A DNA stretch of 51,592 nt from Streptomyces sp. E2N166 (lineage in GTDB: Bacteria > Actinomycetota > Actinomycetes > Streptomycetales > Streptomycetaceae), in contig NZ_RAIF01000025.1 of assembly GCF_003671715.1 (NCBI RefSeq), positions 160,214-211,805 of the forward strand, given 5' to 3'. How positions within the stretch are numbered: position 1 is the stretch's first letter; each line of letters starts with the position of its first letter. The translations under genes were made by a program, and so were the position numbers. The notes beneath the pieces were generated by a model, which saw nothing but the letters and a program-made list of their open reading frames with translations, was not told where the DNA came from and did no database searches. This document shows, in pieces, positions 26,129-37,324 of this stretch.

Positions 26129-26401
26129 GTAAGACGCCGACCACGTCGGTGCCTGGACGCTCGCTCACTCTACCTCATCGCTGGCCCCCGGTGTTCGCGC
26201 CGTGGGGCCGGCGGGCGTTTCGGCGGGGGTGATGCGGCTGCGGAGGGCCGGAGTTGGGGCGTACGGTGGGCGCGTGGGCGAGGGGTCCCGGAGGGGCCGG
26301 AGTGCCGCCTGGAGAGTCGTCTCTTTGATCCCGTACTGTGGCTTTTGTCGTCAGGGTAGTAAGCCAGACGCGGCTCTTGGGGAAGGGACTTGAAGGACTT
26401 G

Positions 26402-26560
26402 ATGGATCGCACCGTCCTCCGCTGTGCCGATGGGCACGTGTTCACCGCCGCCTCGTTCCCGATGCAGCAGGCCGAGCGACTCGGCCCCGGCCGGCTCGTC
26501 CGATGTCCGCGGTGCGCGCGGCTGCGGAGTGCCGTGCCGGTGGGGTCGGAGAAGCGGTAG
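26402..26560 (+). CDS. Small zinc-ribbon-like protein
   Basis: A 52-residue protein starting at ATG 26402 with GAAGGACTTG just upstream. It carries RCADGHVF near residue 7 and RCPRCARLR near residue 36, a CxxxH plus CxxC set that could bind one zinc. Similar short proteins are frequent in Streptomyces; the role is unknown. It lies between the tRNA-Gly gene and dcd on the dcd strand. About 270 bp between the tRNA and this start show no other gene. Confidence 0.65.
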   Translation: MDRTVLRCADGHVFTAASFPMQQAERLGPGRLVRCPRCARLRSAVPVGSEKR

Positions 26561-26677
26561 CCGGCCTCCCTGTCGGGGAGACCTCAGTAAGGACCCAGTA
26601 GTAGTCAGTCAGCAGGACCGGGCGCGTGGGGCGGCGGCGATTGTCGCTGCTCCGCGCGCCTTGCGTATCCTCGGTGC

Positions 26678-27253
26678 GTGCTTCTCTCAGACAAGGACAT
26701 CCGGGCCGAGATCGATTCCGGGCGGGTCCGCATCGAACCCTTCGACGACTCCATGGTGCAGCCGTCGAGTATCGACGTGCGCCTCGACCGCTACTTCCGG
26801 GTGTTCGAGAATCACCGGTACCCGCACATCGACCCCTCCGTCGAGCAGACGGACCTGACCCGGCTCGTGGAGCCGGAGGGGGACGAGCCGTTCATCCTGC
26901 ACCCCGGCGAGTTCGTGCTGGCCAGTACGTACGAGGTCGTCTCGCTGCCCGATGATCTCGCCTCGCGGTTGGAGGGGAAGAGCTCGCTCGGGCGGCTCGG
27001 TCTCGTCACGCACTCCACCGCCGGGTTCATCGACCCCGGGTTCTCGGGGCACGTGACGCTCGAGCTCAGCAATCTCGCGACCCTGCCCATCAAGCTGTGG
27101 CCCGGGATGAAGATCGGGCAGCTGTGCATGTTCCGGCTCACGTCGCCGGCCGAGCACCCCTACGGCAGCGAGCGGTACGGGTCCCGTTACCAGGGGCAGC
27201 GGGGGCCGACCGCCTCCCGGTCCTTCATCAACTTCCATCGGACCCAGGTATGA
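26678..27253 (+). CDS. dcd: dCTP deaminase
   Basis: A 191-residue homotrimeric enzyme that deaminates dCTP to dUTP for thymidylate synthesis. It begins [17 protein letters not shown], and the nucleotide site is visible in [10 protein letters not shown] (28-37), the catalytic [10 protein letters not shown] region with [11 protein letters not shown] (about 115-125) and IGQLCMF near 148. The C terminus [14 protein letters not shown] binds the triphosphate. Length equals the family norm. The start is GTG 26678. Actinobacterial members can be bifunctional (also dUTPase, as in M. tuberculosis); that is not decided here. A phosphoribosyltransferase gene follows 39 bp later. Confidence 0.97.
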   Translation: MLLSDKDIRAEIDSGRVRIEPFDDSMVQPSSIDVRLDRYFRVFENHRYPHIDPSVEQTDLTRLVEPEGDEPFILHPGEFVLASTYEVVSLPDDLASRLEGKSSLGRLGLVTHSTAGFIDPGFSGHVTLELSNLATLPIKLWPGMKIGQLCMFRLTSPAEHPYGSERYGSRYQGQRGPTASRSFINFHRTQV

Positions 27254-27292
27254 GCCGGGTATGAGCAGCGAGAACGCAGGCGGGACGCGAGC

Positions 27293-27790
27293 ATGAGTGA
27301 CGTTCGGGAGAATCTGACCTACGAGCAGTTCGGCGTCGCCGTGCGCGAACTCGCGCAGGCCGTCGCCGACGACGGGTACGAGCCGGACATAGTGCTCTCC
27401 ATCGCCCGTGGCGGGGTCTTCGTGGCCGGCGGGCTGGCGTACGCGCTCGACTGCAAGAACATCCACCTGGTGAACGTCGAGTTCTACACCGGGGTCGGGA
27501 CCACGCTCGAGATGCCGGTCATGCTCGCGCCCGTGCCCAACGTCATCGACTTCTCCCGCAAGAAGGTCCTCATCACCGACGACGTCGCCGACACCGGCAA
27601 GACGCTCAAGCTGGTGCGGGACTTCTGCCTGGACACCGTCGCCGAGGTGCGCAGCGCCGTGATCTATGAGAAGTCCCACTCGCTCGTCCAGTGCGAGTAC
27701 GTGTGGAAGCGGACCGATGAGTGGATCAACTTCCCGTGGAGCGTTCAGCCTCCCGTCGTGCGGCGGGCCGGTCAGGTGCTCGACGCCTGA
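27293..27790 (+). CDS. Type I phosphoribosyltransferase (Gpt/xanthine-hypoxanthine-like)
   Basis: A 165-residue PRTase. The PRPP loop is KVLITDDVADTGKTL (about 96-110), and IVLSIARGGVFVAGGLA (33-49) is the pyrophosphate loop region with Arg-Gly-Gly. The C-terminal hood EWINFPWSVQPP matches bacterial Gpt-type enzymes, which use PRPP to salvage xanthine, guanine or related bases; the exact base is not readable. It is 39 bp after dcd on the same strand, so the two probably form a nucleotide-metabolism operon that ends at the strong hairpin at 27841. Confidence 0.88.
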   Translation: MSDVRENLTYEQFGVAVRELAQAVADDGYEPDIVLSIARGGVFVAGGLAYALDCKNIHLVNVEFYTGVGTTLEMPVMLAPVPNVIDFSRKKVLITDDVADTGKTLKLVRDFCLDTVAEVRSAVIYEKSHSLVQCEYVWKRTDEWINFPWSVQPPVVRRAGQVLDA

Positions 27791-27840
27791 TCCGCGGAGA
27801 CGGACGGAGGCGGACGGATAGGGACGGATACGGACGCAAG

Positions 27841-27877
27841 GAGAAGGGCCCCCGGCGCGATGCCGGGGGCCCTTCTC
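27841..27877. terminator. Terminator between the PRTase and Yip1-like genes
   Basis: A perfect 16-bp stem (27841-27856 with 27862-27877) and a 5-nt loop lie between two convergent genes, 51 bp and 18 bp from their ends. It can act on both. Confidence 0.9.
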
Positions 27878-27895
27878 GTGCCGGTCGGGGCGTCG

Positions 27896-28828
27896 TCAGA
27901 ACGTGCCCAGCTTCACGATCGACAGCAGCGCGATCAGCTGGATCGCCGACGCGCCGAGCGCCTTCGGCCAGGGCAGGTCGTGGGAGCGGCCGACCATCAG
28001 GGTCAGCAGGAGGCCGGCCGCGACCCAGGTGGCCCAGCCGAGGATCTGGACGAAGGGCGCGTCGCCGCCGGCGAACATGGCGACGATCAGACGCGGGGCG
28101 TCCGTGATCGACATGATCAGCATGGAGAGGCCGACCGTGGGCTGCCACGCGCCGTCGCCGCCGAGCTGGCGGGCCAGGGTGTGGGTGACCACGCCCAGGA
28201 CGAACGCGCTCAGCACCATCGCCACGGCAGTGGTCAGGACGATCGGGACCGCGTTCGAGAGGGTGGCGTTGATCGCCTCCTCGCGCGCGCCGTCGAAGCC
28301 GAAGACCGCCAGCAGGCCGTAGAGGAAGGTCACGATGAGCGCCGGGGCCCACATCGCATAGTCCCGCATCTGGAGGAAGGTCTGGTTGGGGGCGACGACG
28401 ACGCCCCTCAGCAGTGCCTTCCAGTGCAGACGGGGGCCGACCGGGCCGGGCGGCGGGGCGGAGCCGGCGCGGTAGGTCTCGCCCTGGTTGTACGGGTCGT
28501 CGCCGACCGTGAACGCCTGGGTGTGACCCGGGTTGTTGGCCGCGTACGGGTCGTGCGGGGCCTGGCCGCCCCCGTGGTGGCCCCCGTGGGGGTAGCCGCC
28601 GTCGCCGAAGTACTCCGGCTCGCCGTGCCCGCCGCCGTGCGGCTGCGGCCACGGTGATCCGCCGGCGCCGGGGCCGCCGCCGTACGGCTGCTGCGGGTAC
28701 GGCTGCCGGGGCGTCGCGGGACCGCCGTACGACGGTCCCTGGGGCGCCTGCTGTCCGTACGGAGGGTGTTGCGGTCGCGCGTTGGGAGCGCCGTTGTTCC
28801 GGCCGCGTCCGATCCTGAATCCAGCCAC
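27896..28828 (-). CDS. Yip1-domain membrane protein with a Pro/Gly/Gln-rich N terminus
   Basis: About 310 residues. Residues 1-125 are disordered and rich in Pro, Gly, Gln, Tyr and His (PYGQQAPQGPSYGG). Residues 130-310 form a membrane domain with five helices: ALIVTFLYGLLAVFGFDG, IVLTTAVAMVLSAFVLGVV, LSMLIMSITDAPRLIV, ILGWATWVAAGLLLTLMVG and ALGASAIQLIALLS. This is the Yip1/YIF1 pattern widespread in actinobacteria; the function is unknown. The start is uncertain: GTG 28828 (VAGFRIGRG) is the natural protein start but has only GAAGG close by; a GTG further upstream is possible. Confidence 0.85.
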   Translation of the reverse strand: MAGFRIGRGRNNGAPNARPQHPPYGQQAPQGPSYGGPATPRQPYPQQPYGGGPGAGGSPWPQPHGGGHGEPEYFGDGGYPHGGHHGGGQAPHDPYAANNPGHTQAFTVGDDPYNQGETYRAGSAPPPGPVGPRLHWKALLRGVVVAPNQTFLQMRDYAMWAPALIVTFLYGLLAVFGFDGAREEAINATLSNAVPIVLTTAVAMVLSAFVLGVVTHTLARQLGGDGAWQPTVGLSMLIMSITDAPRLIVAMFAGGDAPFVQILGWATWVAAGLLLTLMVGRSHDLPWPKALGASAIQLIALLSIVKLGTF

Positions 28829-29024
28829 GCCTTCGAACGTACCTGGTCCCGGAGAGTGACGTGCGTGGCCCGGCCTTTCGGGGGGCCCTTTGCTGCCGAG
28901 CTGTGACATCCCCTACGGGGGTTGAGCGGGGCGTCCCCTAGGGGCCGGCCGTACGGGGGCGGGCAGACCTCAGCGGCCCCGGACCAGGCACCGGCGGTCC
29001 GGCCCGCCGGGGGAGGAACGGCGA

Positions 29025-29055
29025 CGGCCCCTGACCCGCTCGGGGTCAGGGGCCG
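29025..29055 (-). terminator. Terminator of the membrane Fe-S oxidoreductase gene
   Basis: A 13-bp perfect stem (29025-29037 with 29043-29055) and a 5-nt loop lie 35 bp beyond the stop codon of the minus-strand oxidoreductase. Confidence 0.88.
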
Positions 29056-29089
29056 CCGTCACTCGGACTGCCGGGCCGGGCGGGGCCGG

Positions 29090-31372
29090 TTACTTCACCG
29101 GCTCCGGCGCCGGCTCGCTCTCCGTCTCCGGCTCGCCCGCCGGGTCGGCCGGGGTCTTGACGGAGTCCAGCAGGAGCTGGGCGACGTCGACGACCTGGAT
29201 GGACTCCTTGGCCTTGCCGTCGTTCTTCTTGCCGTTGACCGAGTCGGTCAGCATGACGAGGCAGAACGGGCAGGCGGTGGAGACGATGTCCGGGTTGACC
29301 GAGAGGGCCTCGTCGACGCGCTCGTTGTTGATGCGCTTGCCGATCCGCTCCTCCATCCACATCCGCGCACCACCGGCGCCGCAGCAGAAGCCGCGCTCCT
29401 TGTGACGGTGCATCTCCTCGTTGCGGATGCCCGGGACGCTGGCGATGATCTCGCGCGGGGGCGTGTAGATCTTGTTGTGGCGGCCCAGGTAGCACGGGTC
29501 GTGGTACGTGATGATGCCCTCGACCGGGGTGACCGGGAGCAGCTTGCCCTCGTCGACGAGGTGCTGGAGCAGCTGGGTGTGGTGGATGACCTCGTAGTCG
29601 CCGCCGAGCTGCGGGTACTCGTTGCCGAGGGTGTTGAGGCAGTGCGGGCAGGTGGCGACGATCTTCTTGGCCGACTTGGGCTTCGCCGACTCGGGCACCA
29701 CCTTGCCGTCCTCGTCCATCTCCTCGCCGAAGGCGGCGTTGAGGGACATGACGTTCTCCATGCCGAGCTCCTGGAACAGGGGCTCGTTGCCGAGGCGGCG
29801 GGCGGAGTCACCGGTGCACTTCTCGTCGCCGCCCATGATCGCGAACTTGACGCCCGCGATGTGGAGCAGCTCGGCGAAGGCCTTGGTGGTCTTCTTGGCG
29901 CGGTCCTCCAGGGCGCCGGCGCAGCCGACCCAGTAGAGGTACTCGACCTCGGTGAGGTCCTCGATGTCCTTGCCGACGACCGGGACCTCGAAGTCCAGCT
30001 CCTTGAGCCACTCCAGGCGCTGCTTCTTCGCCAGGCCCCAGGGGTTGCCCTTCTTCTCCAGGTTCTTGAGCATCGTGCCCGCCTCGGACGGGAACGCCGA
30101 CTCGATCATCACCTGGTAGCGGCGCATGTCGACGATGTGGTCGACGTGCTCGATGTCCACCGGGCACTGCTCGACGCAGGCGCCGCAGGTGGTGCAGGAC
30201 CACAGGACGTCCGGGTCGATGACGCCGTTCTCTTCGAGGGTGCCGACCAGCGGGCGCTCGGCCTCGGCGAGGGCGGCCGCGGGGACGCCCGCCAGCTGCT
30301 CCTCGGACGCCTTCTCCTCGCCCTCCATCGTCTTGCCGCCGCCGGCCAGCAGGTAGGGGGCCTTGGCGTGCGCGTGGTCGCGCAGGGACATGATCAGGAG
30401 CTTGGGGGAGAGCGGCTTGCCCGTGTTCCAGGCGGGGCACTGCGACTGGCAGCGGCCGCACTCGGTGCAGGTGGAGAAGTCGAGCAGGCCCTTCCAGGAG
30501 AAGTGCTCGACCTGGGAGACGCCGAAGACGTCGTCGTCGCCGGGGTCGGCGAAGTCGATCGGCTTGCCGCCGGAGGTCATCGGCAGCAGCTCGCCGAGGG
30601 CCGTGCCGCCCTTCGCGTCGCGCTTGAACCAGATGTTCGGGAAGGCGAGGAAGCGGTGCCAGGCCACGCCCATGTCGGTCTTCAGGGCGACCGTGATCAT
30701 CCAGATGAAGGAGGTCGCGATCTTCAGGCCGGCGAAGAGGTAGACGAGGTTCTGGAGCGTGGAGACGTCCAGGTCCTGGAGCGCGGAGACGACCGGGTAC
30801 GAGATGAAGAACGACGCCTCGTAGCCGTCCACGTGGTGGAGGGCGCCCTCCAGGGCGTGCAGCATGAAGATGCAGACGCCGACGATGAGGATGACGGCCT
30901 CGACGAAGTACGCCTGGCCGAAGTTGGAGCCGGCGAAGCGGGACTTGCGGCCCGGCTTGTTCGGCTTGCTCAGCTGGCGGATCCCGATCAGGACCAGGAT
31001 GCCGAGCACCGTCATCGTGCCGATGAACTCGACGAAGACGTTGTACGGCGCCCAGTCGCCGATGACCGGCAGGATCCAGTCGGCCTCGAACAGCTGGCCG
31101 ATCGCGTTCACGATCGTCAGCAGCAGGGAGAAGAAGCCCACCGCCACGAACCAGTGCGCCACGCCGACGATGCCCCAGCGGTTCATCCGGGTGTGGCCGA
31201 GGAACTCCCTGACCACGGTGATGGTTCGCTGTGCGGGTTCGTTGGTCCGCGTGCCGGCCGGTACCGGCTGGCCGAGCCGCATGGAGTTGTAGATCTGCAG
31301 GACGGCGCGGCCGAACAGTGCGACGCCGACCACGATCAGGACCAGCGACACGATGATCGCGGCGAGTTGCAT
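29090..31372 (-). CDS. Membrane (Fe-S) oxidoreductase, EtfD-like ETF:menaquinone oxidoreductase
   Basis: A 760-residue protein. Residues 1-250 carry about six membrane helices (nitrate-reductase gamma-like). Two ferredoxin-type [4Fe-4S] motifs follow, CTECGRCQSQCP and CTTCGACVEQCP, then two heterodisulfide-reductase CCG-type domains with CPHCLNTLGNEYP, CYLGRHN, GFCCGAGGARMW and CPFC. The C terminus is acidic and disordered. The architecture matches the mycobacterial EtfD type, which passes electrons from electron-transfer flavoprotein (beta-oxidation) to menaquinone; that role is inferred by family. GAGGAG precedes ATG 31372. A palindrome 46 bp upstream may be an operator. Confidence 0.9.
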   Translation of the reverse strand: MQLAAIIVSLVLIVVGVALFGRAVLQIYNSMRLGQPVPAGTRTNEPAQRTITVVREFLGHTRMNRWGIVGVAHWFVAVGFFSLLLTIVNAIGQLFEADWILPVIGDWAPYNVFVEFIGTMTVLGILVLIGIRQLSKPNKPGRKSRFAGSNFGQAYFVEAVILIVGVCIFMLHALEGALHHVDGYEASFFISYPVVSALQDLDVSTLQNLVYLFAGLKIATSFIWMITVALKTDMGVAWHRFLAFPNIWFKRDAKGGTALGELLPMTSGGKPIDFADPGDDDVFGVSQVEHFSWKGLLDFSTCTECGRCQSQCPAWNTGKPLSPKLLIMSLRDHAHAKAPYLLAGGGKTMEGEEKASEEQLAGVPAAALAEAERPLVGTLEENGVIDPDVLWSCTTCGACVEQCPVDIEHVDHIVDMRRYQVMIESAFPSEAGTMLKNLEKKGNPWGLAKKQRLEWLKELDFEVPVVGKDIEDLTEVEYLYWVGCAGALEDRAKKTTKAFAELLHIAGVKFAIMGGDEKCTGDSARRLGNEPLFQELGMENVMSLNAAFGEEMDEDGKVVPESAKPKSAKKIVATCPHCLNTLGNEYPQLGGDYEVIHHTQLLQHLVDEGKLLPVTPVEGIITYHDPCYLGRHNKIYTPPREIIASVPGIRNEEMHRHKERGFCCGAGGARMWMEERIGKRINNERVDEALSVNPDIVSTACPFCLVMLTDSVNGKKNDGKAKESIQVVDVAQLLLDSVKTPADPAGEPETESEPAPEPVK

Positions 31373-31417
31373 TTGGGGGCTCCTCGGGCCTGCGAGGTTT
31401 CGAGGGGGGCGGTATTA

Positions 31418-31433
31418 CTAAGCGGTAACTTAG
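31418..31433. promoter_or_regulatory. Candidate operator upstream of the EtfD-like gene
   Basis: CTAAG CGGTAA CTTAG is an inverted repeat with 5-bp arms in an A/T-rich patch, centred 53 bp before the EtfD-like start. It could bind a TetR/GntR-type regulator; no such gene is adjacent. The rest of the 235-bp divergent region holds the promoters. Confidence 0.5.
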
Positions 31434-31607
31434 GTAGTTCGTCTGAGACTACCCCCATCCTCCGCCGCACTGTAGCCGGACGTGCGGTGATCTGCGTCGC
31501 TGAGGCAACCCTGACCGGCGGGCCCGGTCGCGGGGCGCGGCGTCTCGCTGAGTCGGACGCGCCATTCTTCGCAAATCATGATATTCGGCTTGTTCCGGGC
31601 ATAGGTT

Positions 31608-32780
31608 GTGCCCGTGCTCTACGGGATCATCGCCGCCACCGCGTCCTTCCTCCTCGCCGCCCTGCTCACCGCGCTGCTGCGGGCGTCCGCGCTGCGCCTC
31701 GCCCTCGTCGACCGGCGACGGCAGCGGCCCGTCCCCCTGCTCGGAGGTGTGGCCGTCGTCCTCGTCACCGGGTTGGTCGCGTGGGCCGGGGACTGGACCG
31801 GTGTCGTGCCGCTGGGGTCGTTGGTCGGCCGGCTGCTGATGGCCGGTACCGCCGTCGGCGCGCTCGGCCTGGCCGCCGACGTGTGGCGGCTGCGGCGGCG
31901 GTGGCTGCTCGCCGGTACGGCCGTCGCGGCGGCGTGCGTGGTGCCGTACGAGGTGACCGGGCCGGTGGCCGGGGCGCTCGCCGTGGGCTGGATCGCGGTG
32001 GTCGCCGTCGCCTTCCGGGGGCTCGACCACGCCGACGGGGTGGCCGGCACGGTGGGGGTGGTCACCGCCTTCGGTGTCGGTGCCTGTGCCGCCGCCGAGT
32101 TGATGGACGGGCTGGCGGTGCTGCTGAGCGCGCTGGCCGCCGCGCTGACCGGGTTCCTGCTGCACAACTGGCATCCCGCGCGGATCGCGCTCGGGGCCTG
32201 CGGGTCGCTCTTCGCGGGCTTCCTGCTCGCCGGGGCGGCGGTGTTCACCCGGGCGGGGCACGAGCCCGGGGCCGGCGTGGGGGTGCTGTTCGCGCTGACG
32301 GCCCTCGCGAGCGTCGACGCCGTACTCGTACTCCTCTCGCGCCGGCTGGCCGGACGGCCCCTGCTGCGCGGCGGGCCCGACCACATCGCCCACCGGCTGC
32401 GGCGGCTCGGGCTCACTCCGCAGGGCGCCGTGGTGGCCCTCGGAGCGGCCTCGTTCGGCGGGGTGCTCGTGGGCGCGCTCGTGCACACCGGATGGGCGGG
32501 GGAGGCGGCGTTGCTGTGGCCGGCGGGCGGGGCCGCGGCCGGAGTACTGGGGCTGCTGCGGGTACGGGTGTACGAGCCCCGGAGGGCGGGGACGGATCCC
32601 CGGACCCGTGCGTCACTTCACGGGCCTCGCGCGGAACCGCGGGGACGGCCCCAGGAGTCCCCCGAGGCGACGGCCGGCCTGTCCCGTGCGCCCTCCCGGG
32701 CGGCGATTTTTCCGGTCCGTCAGGGCAGGCGCGGCGAGGAACCCCAGGTCAGCGCGCCTTTGCGTGTAAGGAACGGATAA
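31608..32780 (+). CDS. MraY/WecA-like membrane protein with a degenerate active site
   Basis: A 390-residue protein with about ten membrane helices up to residue 325 and a disordered basic tail. It has the layout of polyprenyl-phosphate sugar-1-phosphate transferases: RPVPLLGGVAVV, RGLDHADGVAG (the DxDG-type loop), HNWHPARIALGACGSLFAG and GGPDHIAHRLRRLGL (the HxH-type end). In active enzymes the third motif reads NxxPAxxFMGDxGS; here the Asp is replaced (GACGS). It may be inactive as a transferase or have a new role. The start is GTG 31608 without a clear ribosome site. The tail after about residue 325 has poorer codon bias, but no earlier stop is present. Confidence 0.8.
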   Translation: MPVLYGIIAATASFLLAALLTALLRASALRLALVDRRRQRPVPLLGGVAVVLVTGLVAWAGDWTGVVPLGSLVGRLLMAGTAVGALGLAADVWRLRRRWLLAGTAVAAACVVPYEVTGPVAGALAVGWIAVVAVAFRGLDHADGVAGTVGVVTAFGVGACAAAELMDGLAVLLSALAAALTGFLLHNWHPARIALGACGSLFAGFLLAGAAVFTRAGHEPGAGVGVLFALTALASVDAVLVLLSRRLAGRPLLRGGPDHIAHRLRRLGLTPQGAVVALGAASFGGVLVGALVHTGWAGEAALLWPAGGAAAGVLGLLRVRVYEPRRAGTDPRTRASLHGPRAEPRGRPQESPEATAGLSRAPSRAAIFPVRQGRRGEEPQVSAPLRVRNG

Positions 32781-32783
32781 GAG

Positions 32784-32802
32784 TTGAGTCTGCTCGACTC
32801 AC
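32784..32802. promoter_or_regulatory. HspR operator (HAIR) 1 upstream of dnaK
   Basis: TTGAGT N7 ACTCAC (32784-32789 and 32797-32802) fits the HAIR consensus CTTGAGT N7 ACTCAAG. It lies about 85 bp before dnaK and probably overlaps the dnaK promoter -35 region. Confidence 0.85.
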
Positions 32803-32834
32803 GTCTGTTGACCCAGCGATCGGCGTCATGCACA

Positions 32835-35445
<2,611 letters not shown>

Positions 35446-35478
35446 GCTTGACGTGACGAGAGAGGAGGGACGTCGGGG

Positions 35479-36678
35479 ATGAGCACCAAGGACTTCATCG
35501 AGAAGGACTACTACAAGGTCCTCGGCGTCCCCAAGGACGCCACCGAGGCCGAGATCAAGAAGGCGTACCGGAAGCTCGCCCGCGAGTACCACCCGGACGC
35601 CAACAAGGGAAACGTCAAGGCGGAGGAGCGCTTCAAGGAGATCTCCGAGGCCAACGACATCCTCGGTGACCCCAAGAAGCGCAAGGAGTACGACGAGGCC
35701 CGCAGCCTCTTCGGCAACGGCGGTTTCCGTCCGGGGCCGGGCGCGGGCGGCGGCGGCACCTTCAACTTCGACCTGGGCGACCTCTTCGGAGGCGGTGCCC
35801 AGGGCGGGGGCCAGGGAGGGGCCGGCGGCTTCGGCGGGGGGCTCGGTGACGTCTTCGGGGGCCTGTTCAACCGCACCGGCGCCGGCGGCCCCGGCACCGG
35901 CACGCGGACCCAGCCCAGGCGTGGCCAGGACATCGAGTCCGAGGTCACCCTGAGCTTCACGGAGGCCATCGAGGGCGCGACGGTCCCGTTGCGCATGTCC
36001 TCGCAGGCACCCTGCAAGGCCTGTTCGGGCACCGGCGACAAGAACGGCACGCCGCGCGTGTGCCCGACCTGCGTCGGTACCGGCCAGGTCGCCCGGGGCT
36101 CGGGCGGCGGCTTCTCGCTCACCGACCCGTGCCCGGACTGCAAGGGCCGCGGCCTGATCGCGGAGGACCCCTGCGACGTCTGCAAGGGCTCCGGACGGGC
36201 CAAGTCCTCCCGGACGATGCAGGTCCGCATCCCGGCCGGGGTGTCGGACGGACAGCGCATCCGGCTGCGCGGCAAGGGCACGCCGGGCGAGCGGGGCGGA
36301 CCGGCGGGCGACCTGTACGTGGTCGTGCACGTCAAGGAGCACCCCGTCTTCGGCCGCAAGGGCGACAACCTCACCGTCACCGTCCCGGTGACGTACGCCG
36401 AGGCGGCCCTCGGCGGCGAGGTCCGGGTCCCGACGCTGGGCGGCCCGCCCGTCACGCTGAAGCTGCCGGCGGGCACCCCGGGCGGCAGAACCATGCGTGC
36501 CAGGGGCAAGGGAGCGGTCCGCAAGGACGGCACCCGCGGCGACCTTCTGGTCACCGTCGAGGTGAGTGTTCCGAAGGACCTGACGGGGAAGGCTCGTGAT
36601 GCGCTGGAGGCGTATCGCGAGGCGACCGCGGACGAGGATCCGCGGGCGGAGCTGTTCCAGGCCGCGAAGGGAGTTTGA
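35479..36678 (+). CDS. dnaJ: Chaperone DnaJ
   Basis: A 399-residue type I J protein. The J domain (10-75) has YYKVLGVPKDATEAEIKKAY and the HPD motif in EYHPDANKG. The G/F-rich linker is long (about 80-135). Four zinc-finger repeats are seen: CKACSGTG, CPTCVGTG, CPDCKGRG and CDVCKGSG. The C-terminal substrate domains follow (GQRIRLRGKGTPGERGG). GAGGAGGGA precedes ATG 35479. Its TGA at 36676-36678 lies 5 bp before the hspR ATG. It delivers substrates to DnaK and stimulates its ATPase. Confidence 0.98.
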   Translation: MSTKDFIEKDYYKVLGVPKDATEAEIKKAYRKLAREYHPDANKGNVKAEERFKEISEANDILGDPKKRKEYDEARSLFGNGGFRPGPGAGGGGTFNFDLGDLFGGGAQGGGQGGAGGFGGGLGDVFGGLFNRTGAGGPGTGTRTQPRRGQDIESEVTLSFTEAIEGATVPLRMSSQAPCKACSGTGDKNGTPRVCPTCVGTGQVARGSGGGFSLTDPCPDCKGRGLIAEDPCDVCKGSGRAKSSRTMQVRIPAGVSDGQRIRLRGKGTPGERGGPAGDLYVVVHVKEHPVFGRKGDNLTVTVPVTYAEAALGGEVRVPTLGGPPVTLKLPAGTPGGRTMRARGKGAVRKDGTRGDLLVTVEVSVPKDLTGKARDALEAYREATADEDPRAELFQAAKGV

Positions 36679-36683
36679 CGGAG

Positions 36684-37139
36684 ATGGACGGTCGTCGGCG
36701 CAATCCGTATGAACTGACCGAGGACACCCCGGTCTACGTCATCTCGGTGGCGGCCCAGCTCTCCGGCCTGCACCCGCAGACCCTGCGCCAGTACGACCGC
36801 CTCGGCCTGGTCTCCCCGGACCGCACGGCCGGCCGCGGGCGGCGCTACTCGGCCCGCGACATCGAACTGCTCCGCACGGTGCAGCAGCTGTCGCAGGACG
36901 AGGGCATCAACCTGGCCGGAATCAAGCGCATCATCGAACTGGAGAACCAGGTCGCCGCGCTCCAGGCCCGCATGGCGGAGCTGCAGGACGCCCTCGACGG
37001 GGCGGCCACGGCGATGCGCCAGCGCGAGGCGGCGGTACACGCCTCGTACCGCCGCGACCTGGTCCCGTACCAGGAGGTACAGCAGACCAGCGCCCTGGTG
37101 GTGTGGCGGCCCAAGCGGCACGGCCAGTCCTCGGACTGA
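36684..37139 (+). CDS. hspR: MerR-family heat-shock repressor HspR
   Basis: A 151-residue repressor. The MerR-type winged helix starts PVYVISVAAQLSGLHPQTLR and continues YDRLGLVSPDRTAGRGRRY; the coiled dimer helix is IIELENQVAALQARMAELQ. The C-terminal VVWRPKRHG is the conserved end of Streptomyces HspR. ATG 36684 is chosen with AAGGGAG 9 nt upstream; TTG 36675 would overlap the dnaJ stop. It binds the HAIR sites before dnaK and clpB, using DnaK as co-repressor, so the operon is autoregulated. A hairpin follows 30 bp after the stop. Confidence 0.98.
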   Translation: MDGRRRNPYELTEDTPVYVISVAAQLSGLHPQTLRQYDRLGLVSPDRTAGRGRRYSARDIELLRTVQQLSQDEGINLAGIKRIIELENQVAALQARMAELQDALDGAATAMRQREAAVHASYRRDLVPYQEVQQTSALVVWRPKRHGQSSD

Positions 37140-37168
37140 CGGCCCCGCACAAGGCAGAACGGCGACGA

Positions 37169-37212
37169 CCGGCCCGGAGGTTCCACCGGATCCACCCGGC
37201 GCTCCGGGCCGG
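37169..37212 (+). terminator. Likely terminator of the dnaK operon
   Basis: A perfect 11-bp stem (37169-37179 with 37202-37212) encloses a 22-nt loop, 30 bp past the hspR stop. The loop is longer than usual, so confidence is moderate. Confidence 0.65.
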
Positions 37213-37233
37213 TTCGCAACGTTGCTGTCTCAT

Positions 37234-37245
37234 TGGTCTAGTACT
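37234..37245. promoter_or_regulatory. dre-like half site upstream of the sugar-binding lipoprotein gene
   Basis: TGGTCTAGTACT matches 9 of 12 positions of the DasR-type core TGGTCTAGACCA, with the left half complete. It lies 80 bp before the lipoprotein gene, next to TTGACG (37249-37254), a possible -35 element. Confidence 0.35.
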
Positions 37246-37324
37246 TCTTGACGATTTAGTGAAGACAGCGTTGGCTTCCTTCACCTGGGTCACCACAACA
37301 CCCGTGTGTCGGAAGGTAAGCGCA

